From NCBI RefSeq assembly GCF_009915685.1, contig NZ_JAABLP010000006.1: a DNA stretch of 64,000 bases; one strand, written 5' to 3'. Shown here piece after piece: positions 17,274 through 26,769 of the stretch (its first letter is position 1; every line of letters begins with the position of its first letter). The DNA comes from Pannonibacter tanglangensis. Its GTDB lineage: Bacteria; Pseudomonadota; Alphaproteobacteria; Rhizobiales; Stappiaceae. Under the pieces are notes generated by a model. It saw only the letters and a program-made list of their open reading frames with translations, was not told where the DNA came from and searched no databases. The translations under genes and the position numbers were made by a program.

Positions 17274-18123
17274 TTGTCCTGGCCGTGCCTGCGTCGTCGG
17301 TGTTGCGGGGGGAGCCATAGGCGGGGCCACGCAGGGGCTGCCACAGCATCCGGTCCAGCCAGAGATCGCGGCGGGTGCGGAACTGCGGCACGCCGATGCG
17401 CATGCCCTCATGTCCCTCAGCCGGCTGCGCGATATAGGTGCCGAGCAACCGGTCCCACCACGACAGGGAGAAGCCGAAGTTCGAGTTCGTCTCGCGCGGG
17501 ATCACGGAATGGTGGACCCGGTGCATGTCCGGCGTGACCAGGACCAGCCGCAGCACGCGATCGACGCTTGCGGGCAGCCGGATGTTCGAGTGGTTGAACA
17601 TCGCGCAGGCGTTGAGCAGCACCTCGAACAGCAGCACGGCCAGGGCCGGCGCGCCAAGGGCCGCGACAGCGGCCAGCTTCAGCCCCATCGACAGGAGGAT
17701 CTCGACCGGGTGGAACCGCAGGCCGGTGGTCACGTCGATGTCGAGATCGGCATGATGCACCCGGTGCAGGCGCCACAGGCCGGGCACGAAGTGAAACAGC
17801 ACATGCTGCAGGTAGATCACCAGATCGAGCAGGATGACGCCGAGGACCACAGCCAGCCAGACCGGGATCTCAAGCGCATGGAAGAGGCCCCAGCCACCGG
17901 CCTCTGCCTTCAGCGCCAGCCCGACGGCCAGCACCGGAAAGGCCAGGCGGACAAGCAGCGTGTCCACGACAACCAGCGCCAGATTGTTCGACCAGCGCAG
18001 AAGACGGGGAACCTCGAGCCGGCGCGCGGGCGCCGCCAGTTCCCACCCGGCCATCAGGACGAGAACGCCGAGAAAGGCGCCCAGCCGCAAGGTCTGTTCA
18101 TGCTCGAGAAGAAAGGCCTGCAT
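17260..18123 (-). CDS. Sterol desaturase/fatty acid hydroxylase family membrane protein
   Basis: 287 residues from the ATG at 18123. Four or more hydrophobic segments are visible (LGAFLGVLVLMAGWELA; NLALVVVDTLLVRLAFPVLAVGLAL; IPVWLAVVLGVILLDLVIYL). The di-iron histidine clusters of the family are present: QHVLFH, HRVHH, and the later HRVHH in TPDMHRVHHSVIPRETNSNFGF. Members hydroxylate or desaturate membrane-bound lipids; the substrate cannot be told. An upstream ATG at 18183 would leave only 19 bases after the upstream terminator at 18202-18237, so 18123 is preferred. The stop codon lies inside the right hairpin of the neighbouring repeat element. Confidence 0.85.
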   Translation of the reverse strand: MQAFLLEHEQTLRLGAFLGVLVLMAGWELAAPARRLEVPRLLRWSNNLALVVVDTLLVRLAFPVLAVGLALKAEAGGWGLFHALEIPVWLAVVLGVILLDLVIYLQHVLFHFVPGLWRLHRVHHADLDIDVTTGLRFHPVEILLSMGLKLAAVAALGAPALAVLLFEVLLNACAMFNHSNIRLPASVDRVLRLVLVTPDMHRVHHSVIPRETNSNFGFSLSWWDRLLGTYIAQPAEGHEGMRIGVPQFRTRRDLWLDRMLWQPLRGPAYGSPRNTDDAGTARTKPEA

Positions 18124-18201
18124 TCCGGTGTCCGCCCGATGTGCCGAGAACACGCGTGCCGAGGACACGCCTGCCGAAGGCATGGGCCGACATGAGACGC
18201 G

Positions 18202-18237
18202 AGAGGCGGCCGGTCGTCAATGCGACCGGCCGCCTCT
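18202..18237 (-). terminator. Strong hairpin after the chemoreceptor gene
   Basis: A perfect 15-bp stem with arms at 18202-18216 and 18223-18237 and a 6-base loop. It lies 30 bp past the stop of the minus-strand chemoreceptor gene. No long T-tract is evident, so termination efficiency is uncertain. Confidence 0.65.
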
Positions 18238-18266
18238 GCCGACATCGTGATCCGGTGCGGACAGCG

Positions 18267-20642
18267 TCAGGCGATGTCCCTCAGATCCGAAATTCCCACC
18301 CCCTTGTCGGAGGACCAGGCCACGTGGCCTGTCTGCCGCCGGCCGGAGCCGCGCCGGATGACCACGTCCAGCCCGGGGAGGAGACCCGGCACCGGATGCA
18401 GGCCAAGACCGTCGGGCGACTCGTCGCGCACGTCTGCCTCGAAGGTGCCGCGCTGGCTGTCGATGGTCACCGTTTCCTCGCCGGCCTGGATGCGCAGCGC
18501 CTTGCGCCGTTCAGCCACGTCGCGGTGCATCTCGGACAGGAAGTCCTCGACCGCCTGCATCAGGTCCTGCGACACATGCTTGACCTCGGCGCTCACCTGA
18601 TCGACGGAGCCGGCTTCACGGAGGGTGATCTGGATCGCTTCCGTCACCTGACCGACGTTGCTGACCACTTCGCTGGAGCCGCTGGCGGCCAGTGCAATGC
18701 TCTGGGTGATCTCCTGCGTCGCCTTGCGCTGCTCGCCGACGGCGGAGGTGATCGCGCCGGTCACCACATGCACGCTCTCGATCTGCTCGGAAATCCGCCG
18801 GATCGCGCCGATCGCGCTCTTCGTGAGCCGCTGGACCCCGGCAATCTGCTGGCCGATCTGCTCGGTTGCGCGCGCGGTCTGGTCCGACAGGGCCTTCACT
18901 TCGGCGGCAACCACGGCGAAGCCCTTGCCGGCGCTGCCGGCGCGGGCGGCCTCGATGGTGGCATTGAGCGCCAGCAGATTGGTCTGTTCGGCAATCTCGC
19001 GGATCATCCCGACCACGGCCCCGATCTTCTCGGCGGCCTCGTCAAGGCTGGCAACTTCCGCGTCCGTCTGGCGCGCGGTCGCCGTGGTGTCTTCCACGAT
19101 CTGACCTGCGCGACCCGACTGCGACAGGATTTCCGAAATTGCCGTGGTCAGCTCTTCTGCAGCCGCTGCGACCGTCTGCACGTTCTCCGAGGAGTGCGCC
19201 GAGGCGAGGCTCGCCGAGGAGGCCTGCCTGGACGCGTCGAGAGCGATCCGGTTCATGTTGGCGGCGCTGACCGTCAGCACGCCGGTCTTTGCATCCACCC
19301 GGGTGACCATCTCCCCGATCAGGTCGCGGAACTTGAGGATGATTGCCTCGACATGTGCCTGCCGGTGCCGCTCCTTGTCCCGCTCGATCCTGGCACCCGC
19401 CTCGAGTTCCTCGCGGCGGATCAGGTTCTCCTTGAACACCACGACGGTGCGGGTCATGTCGTCGATCTCGTCCGAGCGGTTGTCGGCCGGCAGCGGCGTG
19501 TCGATGCGGCCCGCAGCCAGCTGCTGCATGGCGGTCGACAGGTTCCGGATGCGGCGGGACATCCGGCCGGAGAAGACGATCGCGACGACAGCGGTCGAGA
19601 TGCCACCGATCAGGCAGATCAGCAGCGCCCAGTTCTGCAGCGTTGTCAGGCCGCTCAGCAGCTCGTCCCGGTCCTGCACCACCAGCATGGCATAGCGCTT
19701 GCCGGGCGCCTCGACCGGAACCATCGCGGCGACGAGAGTCCCGCCCGCGCCGTTGTCCAGCTCGTGCAGCTTGGTCAGGCCGGAGAGGGACTCGTTGACG
19801 TCCGATGCGGGCACCACGATCATCCGGCGCTCGTCCACCGCGGCCGTCCGGGCACTGTCGTTCTGGGCCTCGCCGCTTTCGTTGACGAGGAACATGTTGC
19901 CCGTCTCGCCCATGCCGGCGTAGGTGCCGAGCAGACTGTCGAGCCGTTTGGACGGCGTCTCGAAGGCAATCACGCCAATGGCCTTGCGACCGATGGAGAT
20001 CGGGGTGGCGATGTAGCCGGTGGGAATGCCGTTGCGGGCCGGATGCGGCGCGGCATCCTGGATGTGGGCCTGATCCGGCTGGCCTGCGATCGCCTGGGCA
20101 AATGCCTGGCCAAGCGGCGACCCGCTCCAGGCCGGGTCGCGGAGATTGGCCGTGAAGTCGGAGCGCTTGCGCAGCGAATAGATGACCTCGCCGTCGAGCG
20201 AAATCAGCAGGATGTCGCCGAAGCCCGATGTCTGGGCGAAACGGCGCAGGATCGGGTGATACGTCTTGTGGGCGGTGTCATAGGGCTTGTAGCCCGTCTT
20301 CACGAGCGCGTCGCGTGCCTCCGGCGGATGCGGGTTGGCCGTGACGTAGGTCTCCGTCAGGATCCGCGGGGCATCTGCGCCATATTTCTCGTAGCCGGCG
20401 CCAAGCCGACGGTATGCCGAGATCACCGACATGCTGTCGGCAAAGCCGGACACTTCCGTGGTCACGTCCTGGAAAAAGTTCTCGACCTCGCCTGCCTCGC
20501 TCTCCGCCAGAGCGAACAGGCCCTCTTCGCCTTGCTGCATCATGATCGAGGCTGCCGAGAAATAGCTGGCGATGCCGACGCCTGCGGCACAGAGCAGGCC
20601 AAGCGAGATCATGACTGCAGGCAGTTTTCGGGAGATGCGCAT
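18267..20642 (-). CDS. Methyl-accepting chemotaxis protein with C-terminal PilZ domain
   Basis: 791 residues from the ATG at 20642, eight bases after AGGAAGG. Order: transmembrane helix 1 (about 10-32), a periplasmic double-Cache-like sensor (about 35-320), helix 2 (about 330-352), HAMP, and a signalling domain with the conserved tip QTNLLALNATIEAARAG near 550. The last 80 residues look like a PilZ domain: RKALR fits RxxxR and DESPDG fits DxSxxG, the two c-di-GMP-binding motifs, in the right order. The receptor may thus couple chemotaxis output to c-di-GMP. A small secreted Cache-like protein is encoded 43 bp upstream. No CheW-binding pentapeptide tail for CheR is present. Confidence 0.88.
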   Translation of the reverse strand: MRISRKLPAVMISLGLLCAAGVGIASYFSAASIMMQQGEEGLFALAESEAGEVENFFQDVTTEVSGFADSMSVISAYRRLGAGYEKYGADAPRILTETYVTANPHPPEARDALVKTGYKPYDTAHKTYHPILRRFAQTSGFGDILLISLDGEVIYSLRKRSDFTANLRDPAWSGSPLGQAFAQAIAGQPDQAHIQDAAPHPARNGIPTGYIATPISIGRKAIGVIAFETPSKRLDSLLGTYAGMGETGNMFLVNESGEAQNDSARTAAVDERRMIVVPASDVNESLSGLTKLHELDNGAGGTLVAAMVPVEAPGKRYAMLVVQDRDELLSGLTTLQNWALLICLIGGISTAVVAIVFSGRMSRRIRNLSTAMQQLAAGRIDTPLPADNRSDEIDDMTRTVVVFKENLIRREELEAGARIERDKERHRQAHVEAIILKFRDLIGEMVTRVDAKTGVLTVSAANMNRIALDASRQASSASLASAHSSENVQTVAAAAEELTTAISEILSQSGRAGQIVEDTTATARQTDAEVASLDEAAEKIGAVVGMIREIAEQTNLLALNATIEAARAGSAGKGFAVVAAEVKALSDQTARATEQIGQQIAGVQRLTKSAIGAIRRISEQIESVHVVTGAITSAVGEQRKATQEITQSIALAASGSSEVVSNVGQVTEAIQITLREAGSVDQVSAEVKHVSQDLMQAVEDFLSEMHRDVAERRKALRIQAGEETVTIDSQRGTFEADVRDESPDGLGLHPVPGLLPGLDVVIRRGSGRRQTGHVAWSSDKGVGISDLRDIA

Positions 20643-20685
20643 GTAGACCACCTTCCTGGGGCGTACGCACTTGTGCGCTGGCTCG

Positions 20686-21258
20686 TCAGAGCCGCTCGAT
20701 GTTGATGCCGACGGTAATCGCGCCGATGGGGGTTCCGGTCGAAGGATCGACGACCGGCAGACTGATCTGGCTCTGGATCGTCTGGGTCGAATCGTCCTGC
20801 TCGATGTCGCTGATGTGGCGACTGTCGCGGCCCTTCAGGAACGTGTCCTGCCACTTGGCCTCGTCGCCCTGCCAGATGTCGGACGTCAGTTCGCTCTGGC
20901 CGACGTTCAGGCCCTTGGCGTCCATCACGAAGATCTCCGTGAACAGGCCGCCACTGGCCTCCTGCTGGCGGGCGAGGAACTGCGACAGGGAATTGCTCAT
21001 CATGGCGTCGATCGTCGGCTGCACGATCGAATCGACCTCGGCGCGCCAGACCTGATCAAGCCCCTCGATGGCATCCGCATCGAGTGAGGCAGACTTCCGG
21101 TTGTGATCGAGCACGGCCGCGATCACTTCCGGTGCCGCCGCGAGGGCTGCGACGCGGCTGGACGCGAGGGTTTCCAGTTCGACCTGGAACTCGTTGGCAT
21201 CTGAAATTCTTGGGTACGCTAGACACAGAAACGCAACAGCGAGGGGCAAGTACCTCAT
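20686..21258 (-). CDS. Secreted stand-alone Cache/PDC-like sensor domain protein
   Basis: 190 residues. The first 21 form a signal peptide (MRYLPLAVAFLCLAYP then ISDA/NE). The remainder resembles one PDC/Cache fold: a long N-terminal helix region (LETLASSRVAALAAAPEVIAAVLDHN), then FTEIFVMDAKGLNVGQSELTSDIWQGDEAKWQDTF and a C-terminal SLPVVDPSTGTPIGAITVGIN. There is no transmembrane or output domain, so it should be free in the periplasm. It starts after GAAGGAGA and is 43 bp ahead of a chemoreceptor on the same strand, so it may be a ligand-binding partner of that receptor. Function is inferred; no experimental relative is known to me. Confidence 0.8.
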   Translation of the reverse strand: MRYLPLAVAFLCLAYPRISDANEFQVELETLASSRVAALAAAPEVIAAVLDHNRKSASLDADAIEGLDQVWRAEVDSIVQPTIDAMMSNSLSQFLARQQEASGGLFTEIFVMDAKGLNVGQSELTSDIWQGDEAKWQDTFLKGRDSRHISDIEQDDSTQTIQSQISLPVVDPSTGTPIGAITVGINIERL

Positions 21259-21719
21259 GGCGAATCGTCTCCTTCATGCACCCCATGATTGTTGCTGCAA
21301 TGGTTAACGAAATATTTCTTACGTTGCAGATCAGGGTAAACGAAACGCTCATTTTTTAATCATTACCTGCGACATTATGACTTTCCGAAGTCGACGCTGT
21401 ATAGATTCGTTGTTCTGAAATTTAAGACCGGGATTTCGCACTATAAACATCATTGTTCTTATTGACGATGCTGCGTAAAGGTCCGGTCCGGCAGCGGTTG
21501 CAGGAGCTGCCCCGGATCACGGTCGGCAGCATGTCGCATATTCGGGGAACGGTGGCGGATTCCCTTGCGCGAGCGGGCAGGGCGACGGGCAACACTGTGG
21601 CGGGTCCACAGCCCGGAGCGGCGCCGGCGGCCGGATGCAGTCGTCAGGCATGCCTTTCCTCCGGCAGGTGCTGTGGTAAAAGACACGCCCCACGAACCGG
21701 AAAGGGATCCGCCTTGTCG

Positions 21720-22571
21720 ATGAAGTCCTTTGTATTCACCCTGTCCTGCGAAGACCGGCCGGGGATCGTCGCGGCCGTGACCACCGAACTCGCCGACATG
21801 GGCGCCAACATTGCCGAGAGCGACCAGTTCTGGGATCAGGTCAGCAACCGCTTCTTCATGCGCATCGCCTTCCTCGCGCCGGAGGGCGTGACCCGGGACA
21901 CGATCTCCCGTGCGCTGGCGCCGGCGATCGCCCGCTTCGACATGAAGACCGAGCTGACGGACCAGTCACAGCGCAAGAAGATCATCATCATGGTCTCGAA
22001 GTTCGACCATGCCATGCTGCATCTTCTCTATCAGATCCGGGTCGGCTGGATGGATGCCGACGTGGCAGCCATCGTTTCCAACCACGAGGACAGCCGCCGC
22101 ACCGCCGAGATCGAGGGCATTCCCTTCCACTACTGGCCGGTCAACAAGGAGAACAAGGCCCAGCAGGAAGAGAAGCTGCTGGCGCTGGTCAAGGAAACCG
22201 GCGCCGACCTGGTGATCCTCGCCCGCTACATGCAGGTCCTGTCCGACAGCCTGTCGAAGCGCCTGTTCGGCAAGGTCATCAACATTCACCACTCGTTCCT
22301 GCCGAGCTTCAAGGGGGCACGGCCCTATCACCAGGCTCACGAGCGGGGCGTGAAGATGATCGGCGCGACGGCGCATTACGTGACCGCTGACCTCGACGAG
22401 GGCCCGATCATCGAGCAGGACGCCGAGCGCGTGAACCACTCCCTGTCTGCCAACGACTTCGTCGCTCGTGGCCGCGACATCGAATCCCGCGTGCTCGCCC
22501 GCGCGGTGAAGTTCCACCTCGAGAACCGGGTCATGATCGTCGGCAACAAGACGATCGTCTTCGCCCGCTGA
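21720..22571 (+). CDS. purU: PurU, formyltetrahydrofolate deformylase
   Basis: 283 residues, the usual length. An N-terminal ACT domain (FVFTLSCEDRPGIVAAVTTELADMGANIAESDQF) is followed by the formyltransferase-like catalytic half (IIIMVSKFDHAMLHLLYQ, VINIHHSFLPSFKGARPYHQAHERGVKMIGATAHYVT, with the expected Asn, His and Asp residues). It hydrolyses 10-formyl-THF to THF and formate. The ATG at 21720 matches the family N-terminus; a TTG two codons earlier has slightly better spacing to AAGGGA and could be used. The frame extends upstream without homology. Confidence 0.93.
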   Translation: MKSFVFTLSCEDRPGIVAAVTTELADMGANIAESDQFWDQVSNRFFMRIAFLAPEGVTRDTISRALAPAIARFDMKTELTDQSQRKKIIIMVSKFDHAMLHLLYQIRVGWMDADVAAIVSNHEDSRRTAEIEGIPFHYWPVNKENKAQQEEKLLALVKETGADLVILARYMQVLSDSLSKRLFGKVINIHHSFLPSFKGARPYHQAHERGVKMIGATAHYVTADLDEGPIIEQDAERVNHSLSANDFVARGRDIESRVLARAVKFHLENRVMIVGNKTIVFAR

Positions 22572-22594
22572 GCCGACCGGACCGGACAAGCAGG

Positions 22595-22622
22595 AACGGC
22601 CGCGCGGGATCGCGCGGCCGTT
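22595..22622 (+). terminator. Terminator-like hairpin after purU
   Basis: A perfect 12-bp stem (AACGGCCGCGCG at 22595-22606 and CGCGCGGCCGTT at 22611-22622) with loop GGAT, 23 bp past the purU stop. The T-tail is short. Confidence 0.65.
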
Positions 22623-22670
22623 GCCGTCTGGATGGCCGGGGCGGGGCTGACGCGCTCCGGGCGAGGCCGG

Positions 22671-24350
22671 TCAACCCCGGCGCAGGCTCGTGGCGAAGCT
22701 GCGCACTTCCTCGCGCAGGGTCGTCGACTGGGTGGACAGGTCGCCTGACAGCGTCATCAGCTGGGTGGCTGCTTCCCCGGTCATTTCCGCTGCCGTGCCG
22801 ACGCCGGAAATGTTGCGGCTGACGTCGCCGGCACCCATCGCCGCGCGCTGGGTGTTGGTCGCGATTTCCGCCGTGGCGGCGGTCTGCTGCTCCACGGCCC
22901 CGGCGATGCTCGAGGTCAGCGCGCGGATGTCCTCGATCGTGGTGACCATCCGCCGGATGGCCTCGACCGAGCCCGAGGTCGCGGTCTGGATCTCGCCGAT
23001 CTTGCGGCCGATCTCTTCGGTGGCGCGCGAGGTCTGGGCGGCCAGCTGTTTCACTTCCGAGGCAACGACAGCGAAGCCGCGGCCCGCCTCGCCGGCGCGC
23101 GCCGCCTCGATCGTCGCGTTGAGCGCCAGCAGGTTGGTCTGGGCCGCGATGTCGCTGATCAGCTCCACCACCTCGCCGATCTGCTGCGCGGAGGAGTAGA
23201 GCGCCGCAATGTTGGTGCTGGCATCCGAGCCGTCGCGGGCCGCAGCCTCGGTGATGGTGCTTGAACGCGAGACCTGCGAGCTGATCTCGCGGATCGAGGC
23301 GGTCAGTTCCTCGGTGCCGGCGGCAACGGTCTGGACGTTGTCCGAGGCATGCTCGGCAGCGCCCGCCACGACCTGCGTCTGCCGCGCCGTTTCTTCCGCC
23401 GTTGCCGACAGGTTGCGGGCGGATCCGGCCAGGGCTTCGGATGCGGAATGGAACTGCTCGGCCAGTGCGCCCATCTTCTGTTCAAAGGTGTCCGCGATCT
23501 TCTGGCGCTCCAGCGTCATCTGCTCGGCGGCGCGCCGTTCCGTCTCCGCCTGCTCGGCCTGCGCCTTGCGGCCGGCTCTCAGGTCGGCGACGAAACCTTC
23601 GAGGCACAGCGCCATGTCGCCGATCTCGTTGCGCATGGTGGCGTGCGGGATGCGCGTCTCCAGCATGCCGCTGGCCACCGTCTGCATCGAGCGGGTCAGT
23701 GCCTTGATCGGCGTCGTCACCCGCGCGATGACGAACACGCTTGCGCCGACGATCAGCAGGAAGACGGCGGCGGCGGCGAGAAGCAGCGAGCTTTCGACGG
23801 ACGACTGGGTCGCACGGGCGGCCTTGCCGGCATCCGCAGCCCCGGTCAGGTTGAGATCGACGATCTTGCGCAGGGCGGCCGCAGCCTCCGTGTAGCGGGC
23901 GCGGCCCTCGCCGGCGAACAGCGCGGCGGCATCGGCGTTCCGGTGGTCGCGCGAGAGGCCGACGATCCGGTCGGCAACCTCGACAAAGGCGCGCCACCGG
24001 GCGGTCATGTCATTGAAGAGCTGGCGTTCGCCGTCGCTGACGATGAGTTTTTCGTAGTCGTCGAACAGGACGTCGATCCGGGCGCGGGTGTCCTGCATGT
24101 CGCGTTCGATGCCAGCAAATGCCTGGTCGTCGCCCGAGGTGACATGGAACAGGAGGTCGGCCTGCAGCTTGTAGCTCAGGGCTTCGACGGACTGGCTGAT
24201 CGACACGCTGGGCAGCCAGATGTCGATGATCTCTTCGGTGCGATCGTTGACGGAGGTGATGCCGGACTGGGCCGTCAGGCTCACTCCGGCCAATGACACA
24301 AGGACGAGCGCGAAGATTCCCAGCATCACACTCGATAATTGCAGGCGCAT
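22671..24350 (-). CDS. Methyl-accepting chemotaxis protein with helical periplasmic sensor
   Basis: 559 residues from the ATG at 24350. Helix 1 (LSSVMLGIFALVLVSLAGVSL) and helix 2 (LLLAAAAVFLLIVGASVFVI, about residues 190-212) enclose a helical sensor of about 150 residues that resembles four-helix-bundle receptors, not the Cache sensors of the other two receptors here. HAMP and a signalling domain with QTNLLALNATIEAARAGEAGRGFAVVA follow. It would report to CheW/CheA encoded elsewhere. The longer frame to 24467 adds a polar stretch before the first helix and is not favoured. No CheR tail motif is seen. Confidence 0.9.
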   Translation of the reverse strand: MRLQLSSVMLGIFALVLVSLAGVSLTAQSGITSVNDRTEEIIDIWLPSVSISQSVEALSYKLQADLLFHVTSGDDQAFAGIERDMQDTRARIDVLFDDYEKLIVSDGERQLFNDMTARWRAFVEVADRIVGLSRDHRNADAAALFAGEGRARYTEAAAALRKIVDLNLTGAADAGKAARATQSSVESSLLLAAAAVFLLIVGASVFVIARVTTPIKALTRSMQTVASGMLETRIPHATMRNEIGDMALCLEGFVADLRAGRKAQAEQAETERRAAEQMTLERQKIADTFEQKMGALAEQFHSASEALAGSARNLSATAEETARQTQVVAGAAEHASDNVQTVAAGTEELTASIREISSQVSRSSTITEAAARDGSDASTNIAALYSSAQQIGEVVELISDIAAQTNLLALNATIEAARAGEAGRGFAVVASEVKQLAAQTSRATEEIGRKIGEIQTATSGSVEAIRRMVTTIEDIRALTSSIAGAVEQQTAATAEIATNTQRAAMGAGDVSRNISGVGTAAEMTGEAATQLMTLSGDLSTQSTTLREEVRSFATSLRRG

Positions 24351-24530
24351 GATTCGGTCCCCAAGAATTCCTACGGGGACGTGATGCGCCTCTGACAATA
24401 AACACGAAGTTAAAGTATAGTTTATTCCATTATGCCGCAATACTGTTGCGTGTCCAGATAAGGGCAAATACGTGCATCAATTGTTTCTGCTTATTTCTGA
24501 GTAATTCAATCCGCATGTGCAATGCAGGAT

Positions 24531-25316
24531 TTACGATGAAATTCCTGCAATCAGGTCGAGCAGCAGCGAGATGTCCTGTGGTCGGGACAGCCGGTGGTCG
24601 CCATCCGGCACCAGCGTGAGCCGCACGTCATCCTGCGGCAGGCTCTCGACCAGGCGCAGGGCATGCGTCCAGGGCACGTCGGGGTCCCGTCGGCCCTGCA
24701 GGATGGAGACGGGGCAGCCGAGCTGCAGGGCACGACCAAGCAGCAGGTGGCGCCGCCCGTCCTCGATGAGCTCCCGCGTGATGACATAGGGACCGTCACC
24801 ATAGGCCGAAGGCCGCGCGTAGCGGCCTGTCCGCAGGATCTCCTCCCGGATCGTGTCGTCGAACCGCTGGCGCCACATCAGCTCTTCGGTGAAGTCCGTG
24901 GCCGGGGCAATCAGGACCAGTCCACGGATCCGGCTGCGCTCAAGGCCAACCTCGGCGACATGCGCCAGGGTCAGGAGCAGCGCCAGCCAGCCGCCCATGG
25001 ACGAGCCGACCACGATCCGCTCGCCCGGAGCGTCCGTGTCGAAGACGGCGCGGGCCTCCTCGAGCCAGCGGCTGATCGTGCCCTCCTCGAACCGGCCGCC
25101 AGACTGCCCGTGGCCGGAGTAGTCCATCCGCGTCACCGCCTGCCCCGTGCTGGCCGCCCGTTCGGCAAGGGCTGCCGCCTTGGTTCCGGTCATGTCGGAC
25201 TTGAAGCCCGAGAGCCAGAACAGCCCGGGCGTGCGGCCCTCCTGCCGGATCACGGCAATCTCGCGCCGCGCGGCGCCGGACCCGACCGTGAGGAATTGCG
25301 GCGTCGCATCGCCCAT
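24531..25316 (-). CDS. Alpha/beta hydrolase
   Basis: 261 residues. The nucleophile elbow is GSSMGGW, with a likely acid in QGRRDPDVPW and a His in DGDHRLSRPQD, so the triad is complete. The early stretch PGLFWLSGFKSDMTGTKA and DYSGHGQSGG are typical of small serine hydrolases of the esterase/thioesterase type. The start at 25316 follows GGAAGGGAG at seven bases. The gene is divergent from the glycosyltransferase with a 90-bp gap. Substrate unknown. A much longer frame extends upstream, but it is only the complement of the glycosyltransferase gene. Confidence 0.88.
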   Translation of the reverse strand: MGDATPQFLTVGSGAARREIAVIRQEGRTPGLFWLSGFKSDMTGTKAAALAERAASTGQAVTRMDYSGHGQSGGRFEEGTISRWLEEARAVFDTDAPGERIVVGSSMGGWLALLLTLAHVAEVGLERSRIRGLVLIAPATDFTEELMWRQRFDDTIREEILRTGRYARPSAYGDGPYVITRELIEDGRRHLLLGRALQLGCPVSILQGRRDPDVPWTHALRLVESLPQDDVRLTLVPDGDHRLSRPQDISLLLDLIAGISS

Positions 25317-25406
25317 TGTATGGCTCCCTTCCGGCTGACCCCATGCGTGTCGCCGGTTTGGCACAGTCCGGCCTGCCAGAGAAGGCCCGGCATTGCGGAG
25401 ACAGGC

Positions 25407-26600
25407 TTGACCCGACCCGACGCATCCCCGCTCATCCTGCAGGTGATCCCCGATCTCGAGACCGGCGGGGCCGAGCGCACCACGGTCGACGTGGCGGCGG
25501 CGGTGGTCGCGCGGGGCTGGCGGGCGCTCGTCGTCAGTGAAGGCGGGCGGCTCGTCCCGGATCTGGAGGCAGCCGGGGCAGAGCATGTGGTTCTGCCGGT
25601 GGGCTCCAAGAACCCGGTAACCATCCTCGCCAATGCGCGCCGGCTTGCCCGGCTCGCCCGCGAGCGCGGGGCCTCTGTGATCCACGCCCGCAGCCGCGCG
25701 CCCGCCTGGTCGGCGCTTCTGGCGGCGCGTGCGCTCGGACTGCCCTTCGTCACCACCTATCACGGCATCTACAAGCAGACCAACGCGGTCAAGGCCTGGT
25801 ACAATTCCGTCATGGCCCGCGGTGATGTCGTGATCGCCAACTCGCGCTACACCGCCGACCTGATCGCCGCGCGCCACCCCTTTGCCCGGGAGCGCCTCAA
25901 GGTCATCCATCGCGGATCCGATCTGGCCGCGCTGGCCCCTGACACCGTCTCCGATGCACGCCGCGCCGCGATGGCCGGGCAGTTCGGCGTCGAGCCCGAC
26001 CGGCCTGTCCTGCTGCAGCTCGCCCGGCTGACCGGATGGAAGGGCCAGCGTGTCGTGATCGAGGCGATGGCCGAGCTGAAACGGCGTGGTGTGCCGCTCC
26101 CGCTCGCGGTGCTGGCCGGCGACGACCAGGGCCGTGACAGCTATCGTCAGGAGCTGATGCAGCGCATCAGCGCCGCCGGGCTCGGAGCGGACGTGCGGCT
26201 GGTCGGTCACTGCGCCGACGTGCCGGCCGCGATGGCGCTGAGCCGGCTCAGTGTCGTGGCCTCGACCGAACCGGAGGCCTTCGGCCGGGCCGCCGTCGAG
26301 GCGCAGGCGGCCGGGGTTCCGGTGATCGTGTCCGATCTCGGCGCCGTGCCGGAGACGGTGCTGGCGCCCCCGCAGGTCTCCGCGTCGGCGCGGACCGGCT
26401 GGCGCGTTCCGCCGGGGGATGCGGGCGCGCTTGCCGATGCAATCATCGAGGTCCTCTCGCTCGATCCGGCCGACTTGTCGGCGCTGCGGACCCGGGCGCT
26501 GGGCCATGTGCAGACCCATTTCACCGTCGAGGCCATGTGCCGCTCGACGCTCGAAGCCTATGCCGGGCTTGTGGAGCGGGTGCCGGCACCGCGATCCTGA
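25407..26600 (+). CDS. Glycosyltransferase family 4 (GT-B fold)
   Basis: 397 residues from a TTG at 25407 that has GGAG six bases upstream. The N-terminal fold begins LILQVIPDLETGGAERTTVDVA, the acceptor-binding side. The C-terminal nucleotide-sugar side has LLQLARLTGWKGQRVVIEAMAEL and the EX7E motif region STEPEAFGRAAVEAQAAGVPVIVSD. Such enzymes build lipopolysaccharide core or exopolysaccharide at the inner membrane. No other polysaccharide gene is adjacent. An in-frame ATG at 25320 would add 29 residues of atypical sequence. Confidence 0.87.
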   Translation: MTRPDASPLILQVIPDLETGGAERTTVDVAAAVVARGWRALVVSEGGRLVPDLEAAGAEHVVLPVGSKNPVTILANARRLARLARERGASVIHARSRAPAWSALLAARALGLPFVTTYHGIYKQTNAVKAWYNSVMARGDVVIANSRYTADLIAARHPFARERLKVIHRGSDLAALAPDTVSDARRAAMAGQFGVEPDRPVLLQLARLTGWKGQRVVIEAMAELKRRGVPLPLAVLAGDDQGRDSYRQELMQRISAAGLGADVRLVGHCADVPAAMALSRLSVVASTEPEAFGRAAVEAQAAGVPVIVSDLGAVPETVLAPPQVSASARTGWRVPPGDAGALADAIIEVLSLDPADLSALRTRALGHVQTHFTVEAMCRSTLEAYAGLVERVPAPRS

Positions 26601-26769
26601 GGCTTTCTGCCGCTTCGGCTGTTGACTTTCGGTCAGGATAGGCAGATTTTGAAGGCGCTCCAGACCATCAGCGGGTGGTCATTGGCCTCGGCGCTTGCGT
26701 ACGGGGTTTTTGGCGTATTGCGCTCACTGGGGCAGCTGCCTGATTGCAACGACAGAGGAGATAGCGACC

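Noticed and set aside
18141..20705. Plus-strand frame of 854 codons opposite the PilZ chemoreceptor
   Set aside because: Antisense shadow with no start context or recognisable domain.
24531..26519. Minus-strand frame of 662 codons covering hydrolase and beyond
   Set aside because: Only the part ending at 25316 has protein features; the rest is the complement of the glycosyltransferase gene.
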